A stretch of DNA of 6,750 nucleotides. Source: an uncultured Mycoplasmatota bacterium. GTDB lineage: Bacteria > Bacillota_I > Bacilli_A > RF39 > UBA660. The position numbers and the translations under genes are program-made. Positions within the stretch are counted from its first letter, which is position 1, and each line of letters starts with the position of its first letter. Shown here in pieces: positions 1 to 5,225 of the stretch. A model generated the notes under the pieces. The model was not told where the DNA came from. It ran no database searches and saw only the letters and a list, made by a program, of their open reading frames with translations. The stretch is from NCBI GenBank assembly GCA_947384645.1, contig CANDHX010000074.1:1-6750 (forward strand). Reading direction: 5' to 3'.

Positions 1-144
1 ATATTCTGTATTATCGTAAAGAGACTTATTATTGACATTTATAATTAACGAACTGTAAGCAGAATATAAGGTGACGAGAATTACACTTAGGACACAGATT
101 ACGATAATAGTTTCTAAAAGCACAAAACCGTATTTTTTCTTCAT
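1..144 (-). CDS. Type IV prepilin-like (pseudopilin) protein, N-terminal part
   Basis: The reading frame starts with ATG at 144-142 and runs off the window edge without a stop, so 48 codons are visible. The N-terminus, MKKKYG followed by FVLLE, is a textbook type IV prepilin leader: a short basic leader, Gly at -1, Phe at +1 and Glu at +5, then a hydrophobic helix of about 20 residues (LLETIIVICVLSVILVTLYS). In the family, a prepilin peptidase cuts after the Gly and methylates the Phe, and the helix packs into the pilus or pseudopilus core. The start overlaps the stop of the upstream prepilin-like gene by four bases (ATGA), which suggests translational coupling. The specific subunit (ComGC/D/E-like or other) cannot be told from the visible part. 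The frame is too short and too near the edge for routine ORF calling. Confidence 0.85.
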   Translation of the reverse strand, partial: MKKKYGFVLLETIIVICVLSVILVTLYSAYSSLIINVNNKSLYDNTEY

Positions 145-593
145 CCTAGCCACCTCATTGTGCAAGTTATATTGTCATTGATATTTAACAGTTTTAAAGA
201 GGCTTTGTTTTTTTCTATAGCGAATTCGTGATTTTCATCAAAACTCCAACGACCATTCTGACTTTCACATAAAAGACTTGGCGTAACCGTATAATCGTCA
301 TAAAGGTATTGAACGCTAATGCTTTTATTTCTTTTAACCGTTTCCTGTAAGAAACTGACTTCGCTATTTATTAGTTCGCATGGATTTCCACCACTCGAAT
401 GTATTTCGGCATTGTACGTTAAAAAGGCAACTATAAAAGGGTTTTGATTTAAGTTTTCAATTACTTCTTCATTATATCTATTTAGAATAGTTTTATTTGC
501 AATATAGCTACTCAATAAAGCGGCAATTATGGCTAAAAACACCAAAAAAAATGAATATATTAAAGAAGTTGCCATAAAACCGTTCTTTTTCAA
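141..593 (-). CDS. Prepilin-like membrane-anchored protein lacking Glu+5
   Basis: The product is about 150 residues. It opens MKKNG followed by FMATSLIYSFFLVFLAII: a basic leader, Gly, Phe and a long hydrophobic segment, as in type IV prepilins, but with Ser instead of Glu at +5. The rest is a polar extracytoplasmic domain with three cysteines (in NPCEL, LLCES and NITCT) and a Trp near the end. I chose the TTG start at 593 because an AAAGGGTGAT ribosome site lies at a good distance from it. The longer GTG start at 602 would sit inside that site. The gene follows an extended -10 promoter and overlaps the next prepilin gene by four bases. Lack of Glu+5 is known for tip-type minor pseudopilins (GspK-like), so a minor or tip subunit is possible. 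A simple anchored surface protein is the alternative. Confidence 0.75.
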   Translation of the reverse strand: MKKNGFMATSLIYSFFLVFLAIIAALLSSYIANKTILNRYNEEVIENLNQNPFIVAFLTYNAEIHSSGGNPCELINSEVSFLQETVKRNKSISVQYLYDDYTVTPSLLCESQNGRWSFDENHEFAIEKNKASLKLLNINDNITCTMRWLG

Positions 594-597
594 GATA

Positions 598-607
598 ATC
601 ACCCTTT
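598..607 (-). promoter_or_regulatory. Ribosome binding site deciding a TTG start at 593
   Basis: On the minus strand AAAGGGTGAT (607 to 598) matches the GGTGAT half of the consensus AAGGAGGTGAT. It leaves four bases before TTG at 593-591. The GTG at 602-600 is part of this site and so is an unlikely start. The shorter form also gives the usual very short basic prepilin leader. Confidence 0.6.
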
Positions 608-618
608 ATATTAAGAAA

Positions 619-627
619 ATTATAGCA
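619..627 (-). promoter_or_regulatory. Extended -10 promoter of the prepilin-like genes
   Basis: The minus strand reads TGC-TATAAT (627 to 619), a perfect -10 hexamer with the TGn extension. No good -35 box is seen 17 bases upstream, which is typical of extended -10 promoters. Transcription would start near 612, about 20 bases before the TTG start, just after the alaS terminator. Confidence 0.6.
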
Positions 628-659
628 TAAAACGATTTAAAAGTACATAACTTGAATGC

Positions 660-685
660 AAAAAGGACGTTTAATTTCGTCCCTT
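660..685 (-). terminator. Rho-independent terminator after alaS
   Basis: The minus strand carries AAGGGACG, an 8-base loop (AAATTAAA) and CGTCCTTT, with one G-U pair, running into a tract of five T. It starts about 10 bases after the alaS stop and separates alaS from the prepilin promoter. Confidence 0.8.
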
Positions 686-695
686 AATAATATCT

Positions 696-2450
696 TTAAT
701 CCAAAATAGCTTTAATTCTTCTAACGCCTGCACTCGATGCCTCTTCTTTTACAATCTTAAAGTGATGAAGTTCGCTAGTCCGTGTAACATGTGGTCCCGT
801 ACAGATTTCTTTAGACACATCACCTATCGAATAAACAGATACGACATCCGGATACCTTTCTATAAACATCGCTTCAGCTCCACTTTCAACGGCATCCATC
901 TTATTCATCTCTTCCTTTGTGACCAATAAATCCTTACTAATCCACTCGTTCACCAAGTTTTCTAGTTCTTCCTTTTCATCTTGAGTCAATTTTCTATCGA
1001 AATTGAAGTCAAATCTCATTCTCTCGGCAGTAATATTGCTTCCCATTTGGTGAATGTTTTTATCCTTTAATACGATTTTCAAGGCTGCATTCAAAAGATG
1101 TGTCGCCGTATGATATCTAGTCTCGATTTCCCCTGTACCAGCTAAGCCACTTTTAAATTTATTTTCAGCACCTTTTCTAGATAATTCTTGATGAGCTTTG
1201 AATTTTTGATAAAACCCTTCGGTGTCGACTATTAAATTTTGTTCGTTTGCTAGTTCGACAGTAAGCTCGATTGGAAATCCATAAGTGTCGTATAGATGAA
1301 AAGCGTCGTCTCCTTCGATTTTTTCTTTCACTTTTGTAGCGACCTTATTGAATTCTTTCAATCCCTTATCTAAGGTCTTCGCAAACTTGTTCTTTTCGCC
1401 TTCTATAATTGCTAGAGTGGCTTCTCTATTAGCATCCAATTCGGGGTAATATCTTTTATAATCGTCTATTATAGAGTTTACAAGATCGCTATTAAAGCTA
1501 GAATCGATATCTATTCCGAGTTTTTTCTCATGTCTGATTGCACGCCTTATGAGCCTTCTTACGATGTATCCTTGGTCTGTATTAGATGGCTTTACACCAG
1601 AATTTTCTCCGATAATAATCGTAACAGCTCTTATATGGTCGGCTATAATTCGCATACTTTTTTTATACTCGCCCTCATACGTCTTTCCACTCTTGTTTTC
1701 TATCAAAGCTATATAGTCTTTAAAGATACTCGATAGATAATTGTCGTCGACACCTTCTAATATGGCTGTAGTTCGTTCTACTCCCATACCCGTATCTACA
1801 TTTTGATGTTCCAAAGGGCTAAATCCATTTTCGTCGTGATTGTATTGCATGAAGACGTTATTCCAAATCTCTACCCAACGTTCGTCTTTAGGGTCGAATT
1901 TATCTGGCACTTCATCTGTACTTCTAAAATAAAATATTTCGGTATCTGGTCCACAAGGGCCAAACATCTCCATATTAGGCCACCAGTTGTCATCTACTCC
2001 TAAGAAAGCGATCCTCTCTTCTCTAACTCCTAAAGATTTCCAAATTTCAGCTGACTCATCGTCCCTCGGTACCAATTCGTTGCCGGCAAAAACCGTAACA
2101 GCTAATTTTTCAACGGGTATATTTAAAACACCAGTTAAAAATTCAAAACTCCACGTAATGCTTTCCTTCTTAAAATAGTCACCCAAGCTCCAATTGCCTA
2201 GCATCTCGAAGAAAGTGTGGTGTGTCGTATCACCGACTTCATCTAAATCGTTTGTCCTCACACATTTTTGGTAATCGACTAAACGTAACCCTAGTGGATG
2301 AGGAACTCCTTTTAAATAAGGAGTCAAAGGCTGCATTCCAGCCGTATTGAATAAAACAGTATTGTCGTTTTCTGGAATAACTGGCGAACTAGGTATCTGT
2401 TTATGTCCTTTACTCAAGAAAAATTCAATATATAAATCCTTTAGTTTCAT
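696..2450 (-). CDS. alaS: Alanyl-tRNA synthetase, compact form without C-Ala domain
   Basis: This cytoplasmic enzyme charges tRNA-Ala with alanine using ATP. The class II core is clear: motif 2 region QKCVR...HHTFFEMLGNWSLGDYF (about 61-93) and motif 3 DTGMGVERT (219-227). KPSN...GYIVRRLIRRAIRH (287-307) and LYDTYGFPIELT (387-397) correspond to the tRNA-binding helical region that reads G3:U70. The editing core has the metal ligands HTATH (447-451) and CTGPH (550-554), and the protein ends in SSAGVRRIKAILD. At 584 residues it is far shorter than typical bacterial AlaRS (about 870-880). The DHHA1/C-Ala part is missing, and the barrel segment normally carrying FYAESGGQ-like sequence before HxxxH is absent. 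The AGGKH-type insert of motif 2 is also shorter. ATG at 2450 follows an AAAGGA site by 8 bases. The reading frame is intact, so this is a compact variant rather than a broken gene. Confidence 0.95.
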   Translation of the reverse strand: MKLKDLYIEFFLSKGHKQIPSSPVIPENDNTVLFNTAGMQPLTPYLKGVPHPLGLRLVDYQKCVRTNDLDEVGDTTHHTFFEMLGNWSLGDYFKKESITWSFEFLTGVLNIPVEKLAVTVFAGNELVPRDDESAEIWKSLGVREERIAFLGVDDNWWPNMEMFGPCGPDTEIFYFRSTDEVPDKFDPKDERWVEIWNNVFMQYNHDENGFSPLEHQNVDTGMGVERTTAILEGVDDNYLSSIFKDYIALIENKSGKTYEGEYKKSMRIIADHIRAVTIIIGENSGVKPSNTDQGYIVRRLIRRAIRHEKKLGIDIDSSFNSDLVNSIIDDYKRYYPELDANREATLAIIEGEKNKFAKTLDKGLKEFNKVATKVKEKIEGDDAFHLYDTYGFPIELTVELANEQNLIVDTEGFYQKFKAHQELSRKGAENKFKSGLAGTGEIETRYHTATHLLNAALKIVLKDKNIHQMGSNITAERMRFDFNFDRKLTQDEKEELENLVNEWISKDLLVTKEEMNKMDAVESGAEAMFIERYPDVVSVYSIGDVSKEICTGPHVTRTSELHHFKIVKEEASSAGVRRIKAILD

Positions 2451-2472
2451 ATTAATAGTCCTTTCTCATTGT

Positions 2473-3024
2473 CTAAACTTCGTTTTCTAAAAAAGAAGCA
2501 GCAGCAATTCTTAACTCTTCTAATGAAGCATCGTTCACTATAGTATAATCGTATAAATCATAATTATCAAGTCCTATTTCGGTCATATGGTTCTGTTCGC
2601 TTATCGATAAATTGTTTTGAAAATGTGGCCTTACTATTTTTATACTGACTACCTTATCCTTAAAAATGTTTTTAAAATAGTCTATTTCTAAAGGTAATCT
2701 CGCATCATCTATAACAGCTGCATCGGCAAAAAGATTATATACATCGATATCATCGTGTAACCTTTTTACAAAAAAATCGTTCTTCTTTAACTTCTCTCTT
2801 ATTACTTCGCTTCCGAGTTGTTGCAATAACTCACGTGGCTTCGTTTCTTCGCTTCCATCCCATGATGTGAGTTCACATGCATACAGTTTTATATATTTGG
2901 CAAAAGATGTTGCGACGCATTTTTTCCCGACACTATTGTAATAGTCTTTGATATAGTGAGCTAACGTAGTCTTTCCATGCCTAGCTTTACCGCTTATCAA
3001 ATAAATTTTAAAATTATCTTTCAT
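2473..3024 (-). CDS. P-loop (deoxy)nucleoside monophosphate kinase-like protein
   Basis: The product has 183 residues. A Walker A loop, GKARHGKTT (12-20), follows a beta strand (IYLIS). FAKYIK and then ELLQQLGSEVIRE (65-77) resemble the substrate-side region of phage-type dNMP kinases. VIDDARLPLEIDYFK (104-118) matches the 'V-x-D-x-R-x-x-x-E-I-x-x-x' strand/helix seen in that group. HMTEIGLDNYD...DYTIVND (146-165) matches their C-terminal part. Known members phosphorylate dNMPs to dNDPs in the cytoplasm; dephospho-CoA kinase-like or other small-molecule kinase activity is the alternative. The ATG at 3024 has a GGTAGG site five bases upstream. It ends with TAG, 22 bases before alaS, so the two are probably co-transcribed. 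The substrate is not certain from sequence. Confidence 0.8.
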   Translation of the reverse strand: MKDNFKIYLISGKARHGKTTLAHYIKDYYNSVGKKCVATSFAKYIKLYACELTSWDGSEETKPRELLQQLGSEVIREKLKKNDFFVKRLHDDIDVYNLFADAAVIDDARLPLEIDYFKNIFKDKVVSIKIVRPHFQNNLSISEQNHMTEIGLDNYDLYDYTIVNDASLEELRIAAASFLENEV

Positions 3025-3056
3025 AAAAGCCTACCTTCTTATAGTATCACAATCTG

Positions 3057-3062
3057 AGTATA
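3057..3062 (-). promoter_or_regulatory. Possible -10 box for the kinase-alaS unit
   Basis: The minus strand reads GTGGTATACTC, with TATACT (3062 to 3057) 33 bases upstream of the kinase start. The -35 region is only a T-run, so this is a weak call. A second option is TGTGATACT nearer the gene. Confidence 0.3.
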
Positions 3063-3164
3063 CCACTTTTTTCAATCTAAAAAAAGTAGAAATACTTAAG
3101 AAACAAAATATACGTTTTTTAAAACAAAACGCTTTCAATAAATCTCCTTATTCAAAAAATGACT

Positions 3165-3202
3165 TTTGCCAAATTTTCCTTTTAAATAGGCGATTTGCCA
3201 AA
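3165..3202 (+). repeat. Direct repeat TTTGCCAAA, two copies 29 bases apart
   Basis: TTTGCCAAA occurs at 3165-3173 and 3194-3202. Each copy is itself palindromic around its middle base (TTTG-C-CAAA), and both are followed by a TTTT run. The second copy overlaps the -35 box of the plus-strand promoter, so an operator role is possible but unproven. Confidence 0.4.
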
Positions 3203-3223
3203 CTTTTGTGGGTATACTTTAAT
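3195..3223 (+). promoter_or_regulatory. Plus-strand promoter in the intergenic gap
   Basis: TTGCCA (3195-3200, five of six to TTGACA) is followed after 17 bases by TTTAAT (3218-3223, five of six to TATAAT). An overlapping TATACT at 3213-3218 is an alternative -10. Transcription would start near 3230 and run against all neighbouring genes. Confidence 0.5.
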
Positions 3224-3233
3224 ATGTTTTCAA

Positions 3234-3287
3234 AGCACAGTTTCGTATCTGTGTTCTCTTAAGACTATATAAAAATCTATTAAGGGA
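3234..3287 (+). other. Two adjacent hairpins in the plus-strand leader
   Basis: AGCACAG (3234-3240) pairs with CTGTGTT (3249-3255) around an 8-base loop. Directly after, TCTCTTAA (3255-3262) pairs with TTAAGGGA (3280-3287), apart from one U-G pair, around a 17-base loop. Together they give a folded 5' leader of about 90 bases before the AGGAGG site. No known riboswitch class is recognised. Confidence 0.4.
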
Positions 3288-3321
3288 TGGTTTTGGTAAA
3301 TATGTTTTAGGAGGAATGTTT

Positions 3322-3441
3322 ATGAAGAATAATTTTCAGTTATACTTTATAATATAGCTATTGTTGTTCATAGTTTTAATCTTAGCGCTAAGTGATGAAT
3401 ATCAAAAAACACGGCTAGATTACCCTTTAAAGGTTATTTAG
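3322..3441 (+). pseudogene. Tiny hydrophobic peptide frame with in-frame TAG (type I toxin-like, unproven)
   Basis: A perfect AGGAGG (3309-3314) lies seven bases before ATG at 3322. The frame reads MKNNFQLYFII, then TAG (3355-3357), then LLLFIVLILALSDEYQKTR and eight more residues to TAG at 3439-3441. Ignoring the first TAG, the product would be 39 residues: a short polar start, a transmembrane stretch of about 20 residues and a charged tail, the look of small type I toxins. Hydrophobicity continues across the TAG, which suggests a former Trp, Tyr or Gln codon. As it stands, only an 11-residue peptide is made unless TAG is read through, and TAG ends other genes here. Alternatives are a leader peptide, a sequencing error or chance. 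I do not recognise a family. Confidence 0.35.
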
Positions 3442-3448
3442 TCGTGTT
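3404..3448 (-). terminator. Strong Rho-independent terminator (minus strand)
   Basis: A 17-position stem (3408-3424 with 3432-3448) has two G-U pairs, one mismatch and a 7-base loop. On the minus strand it is followed by a run of six T (3409 to 3404, the first two in the stem). On the plus strand no T-run follows it. It can end both the candidate small RNA and read-through from the mreC-mreD operon, whose last stop is about 118 bases upstream. Confidence 0.75.
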
Positions 3449-3458
3449 ACCAAACAAT

Positions 3459-3490
3459 GAGAACACGCTAGAATCTTTAGTGTGCTTCTC
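3459..3490. other. Second hairpin, related to the terminator stem
   Basis: GAGAA (3459-3463) pairs with TTCTC (3486-3490), and CACGCTA (3464-3470) pairs with TAGTGTG (3478-3484), with a single-base bulge at 3485 and a 7-base loop. Its core AACACGCTAGA resembles AACACGGCTAGA of the neighbouring terminator stem, as if one arose from the other. On the plus strand only a weak U-rich stretch follows, so it may be a leaky plus-strand terminator. Confidence 0.5.
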
Positions 3491-3499
3491 TTAATTAAG

Positions 3500-3528
3500 A
3501 TTATAATATTTATTTTTATACATTACAA
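3500..3528 (-). promoter_or_regulatory. Minus-strand promoter of the candidate small RNA
   Basis: On the minus strand TTGTAA (3528 to 3523) and a perfect TATAAT (3505 to 3500) are separated by exactly 17 bases. No protein start follows before the terminator at 3404, so a short non-coding transcript is the simplest product. Confidence 0.55.
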
Positions 3529-3565
3529 GCACTTTTTGCAAACATTTTTAAAAAAGGGGCGAGCA

Positions 3566-3871
3566 CTAGAAAAAGAGATACGAGCACAGATACAGTATTC
3601 CATAATAAAGAAAATAGAATAAGAAGATTTTAATTACTTCTAAAGTCTTACTAAAACCCACTCTTCTTTCTAAGAACAGATTTGCATAATACAAAAGGCT
3701 ATAGACGAAGAGATTTATTAAAAACCTGAAATCGAATATAGTCAAAACCAAAAAATAAGGTACTGCCTTATAGATGCTCTTTTTAATAGTTACAAATAGA
3801 CCGATTAAGTGGATATTAAAGGGCGTCAAACTGGACAGGAGATAATCGACTAGAATAGAAACATAAATCAT
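3566..3871 (-). CDS. mreD: Short MreD-like membrane protein
   Basis: The product has 101 residues and is very hydrophobic and aromatic-rich, with about three to four membrane segments (roughly 1-27, 33-47, 50-67 and 75-101). Sequence motifs are weak, so the assignment rests mainly on position: its ATG overlaps the mreC stop by four bases (ATGA), exactly where mreD sits in most bacteria. MreD is an inner-membrane part of the elongasome with MreC, RodA and PBP2. Typical MreD proteins have about 160-170 residues with five or six membrane segments, so this one is short. The frame is intact at both ends, so a reduced form is more likely than a recent truncation. It could also be an unrelated small membrane protein. 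Confidence 0.6.
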   Translation of the reverse strand: MIYVSILVDYLLSSLTPFNIHLIGLFVTIKKSIYKAVPYFLVLTIFDFRFLINLFVYSLLYYANLFLERRVGFSKTLEVIKIFLFYFLYYGILYLCSYLFF

Positions 3872-4539
3872 TTTGCCAACACGGCGAGATAGTTTAGATT
3901 GTCGAAGTCGACATAAGGTTTCACATAAACTATCTCTTCTACTCCTTTTCTTTTACTCGAAAGAACTTTCCCTATTTTTATATTTGCTCCGATTTCTTGA
4001 AATCCGCTAGTCACAACTTCAGTTTCGGGTTCCACCACTTTTAAATGGTCTATATTGTGTACTAAAAAACAACCCATCTCTTTGTCGTATTCATCGAGCA
4101 TTCCATAGTTTTCTCCAATACGCACACTTACCTTCACATTCCCAGTTAAAAGTTTCACTTTAGCAGTCGACTTATTGGCATCATCGACTAATCCCACTAA
4201 ACCGTCTTCGTTTAATACGACGTCGCCTTTTTTGACCATGTCATCTGTACTCACGACTAAAAAGTTGTAAAATTCGTATACATTTCTAAGAGCTATTTTG
4301 GCTAGAACTATCTTTTCGTTTTCATATATGCTTAGATTAGCCAAAGACCTTTCATACTCTGCTAGAGTTTTTTTCAATTCTTCATTTTCTCTTTTCAAAG
4401 TTTCTACTTCTAAAGTATCCCTGTTATCTTCCCTAAAAAAACTTATAGCATTAGATAGTCCAGTAACGATAGCATTGTGCAAAACGATAAATATAAAAAG
4501 TAGCAAAATGACGTTTATGATGCCCATATGTCTATTCAT
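3868..4539 (-). CDS. mreC: Rod shape-determining protein MreC
   Basis: The product has 223 residues. It has one N-terminal membrane helix (about 6-27), then a coiled coil (about 42-68, LKRENEELKKTLAEYERSL), then the two-barrel MreC domain. Recognisable pieces are VKKGDVVLNEDGLVGLV (102-118), STAKVKLLTG (124-133), VSVRI (137-141), EVVTSGF (174-180), IKIGKV (187-192) and a C-terminal KPYVDFDNLNYLAVL. MreC is an extracytoplasmic scaffold of the cell-wall elongation machinery that binds PBP2. It is shorter than B. subtilis MreC (about 290), mostly because the C-terminus stops at the barrel. Its start lies inside the 3' end of radC (8-base overlap), and its stop overlaps the mreD start, so the three are translated from one message. 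A second ATG four codons in is a possible alternative start. Confidence 0.93.
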   Translation of the reverse strand: MNRHMGIINVILLLFIFIVLHNAIVTGLSNAISFFREDNRDTLEVETLKRENEELKKTLAEYERSLANLSIYENEKIVLAKIALRNVYEFYNFLVVSTDDMVKKGDVVLNEDGLVGLVDDANKSTAKVKLLTGNVKVSVRIGENYGMLDEYDKEMGCFLVHNIDHLKVVEPETEVVTSGFQEIGANIKIGKVLSSKRKGVEEIVYVKPYVDFDNLNYLAVLAK

Positions 4540-5224
4540 ACTTTATTCTTCCTTCCTCGTCATAACTATAGTAATTTCCTCTTGCGACGATTAAATGGTC
4601 GAGTACTGGTATTCCTATCGTATTCCCCGCATCGATTACGACTTTTGTCGCCTCGTCATCGTATCTGGAAGGACTAACGTTGCCACTCGGGTGGTTGTGC
4701 ATGATAATAATAGATGCGGCGTTTACAAAAAGAGCCTCTATAAAAATCTCCCGAGCCGAAATTACCGATTGGTTGATTGTCCCTTTAAAGATTATTTTAT
4801 GAGAAATATATTGCTTACGAGTATCCAAATATATAGCCAACAAATTTTCTTGTTTTAAATCGACTATGTATTTAGCAAAAAAGCGATAGGCATCGACCGA
4901 ATTTAGAACCTTTATTTTATCTTTAACTCTATTGGTATCGAATACTCTTTTACCGAGCTCCAAAGAAGCTAAGAGAGTTATTATTTTCACATCTCCAAGG
5001 CCTTTGATTTTTTTTAACTTATTTATAGATACATCTTTAAGCTCCGCAATGTCATCGAACTCGCTTAATACTGCTTTGCTCAAGTTATATACTGGCTCTC
5101 CTTTAGCACCTGTTCTAAAAATTATCGACAACAACTCCTCGTTAGATAAGGCTTCAGCCCCTAATCTTGTCAAACGCTCTCTCGGCAAATCCTCTTTTGG
5201 CAAGCATTTTAATGATACCGTCAA
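4532..5224 (-). CDS. radC: RadC-family JAB/MPN+ protein
   Basis: The product has 230 residues, the usual length for RadC. The N-terminal UPF0758 part has LPRERLTRLGAEALSNEELL (13-32) and a helix-hairpin-helix KIKGLGDVK (72-80). The C-terminal JAB domain has the full metalloprotease-like motif HNHPSGNVSPSRYDD with His176, His178, Ser186 and Asp189, plus an upstream Glu near 159. No defined enzymatic role is established for RadC; the old DNA-repair claim is not supported. The start is TTG at 5224, one base after the stop of the preceding SPOR gene. AAGGAAGTGG (5240-5231) is the ribosome site, and MTVSLKCLPKEDLPRE fits family N-termini. It ends with TAG, inside the mreC start region. Radial neighbours match the B. 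subtilis radC-mre order. Confidence 0.95.
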   Translation of the reverse strand: MTVSLKCLPKEDLPRERLTRLGAEALSNEELLSIIFRTGAKGEPVYNLSKAVLSEFDDIAELKDVSINKLKKIKGLGDVKIITLLASLELGKRVFDTNRVKDKIKVLNSVDAYRFFAKYIVDLKQENLLAIYLDTRKQYISHKIIFKGTINQSVISAREIFIEALFVNAASIIIMHNHPSGNVSPSRYDDEATKVVIDAGNTIGIPVLDHLIVARGNYYSYDEEGRIKYE

Positions 5225-5225
5225 A

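Larger units (their letters stand above)
3403..3494 (-). ncRNA. Candidate small RNA, possible antisense RNA
   Basis: A promoter at 3500-3528 on the minus strand would start an RNA near 3494. The RNA would hold a 5' hairpin (3459-3490), a short A/U linker and a 17-pair hairpin (3408-3448) ending in a U-tract at about 3404, roughly 90 nt in all with no obvious reading frame. It is fully complementary to the 3' end of the plus-strand unit, covering the last codons of the small hydrophobic frame after the TAG (3403-3441). That geometry matches convergent antisense antitoxins of Gram-positive type I systems (for example txpA/RatA). The hairpins could instead serve only as the terminator region of the mreD operon. 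Confidence 0.45.

Noticed and set aside
1530..2178. Plus-strand open frames of 63-68 codons inside alaS
   Set aside because: They lie antisense to a well-conserved synthetase gene, lack convincing ribosome sites and show no domain-like sequence.
3234..3321. Known riboswitch or T-box in the plus-strand leader
   Set aside because: I compared the leader with the conserved cores of T-box, SAM, purine, yybP-ykoY, c-di-GMP and fluoride RNAs as I remember them; none fits. AAGGGATGG only loosely recalls a T-box sequence.
3355..3357. TAG reassignment to an amino acid
   Set aside because: radC and the P-loop kinase gene both end with TAG at the family-typical C-terminus, so TAG works as a stop.
3404..3490. 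CRISPR repeat pair or tracrRNA-like element
   Set aside because: The two related hairpins differ in length and sequence, there are no regular spacers, and no cas gene is in the window.
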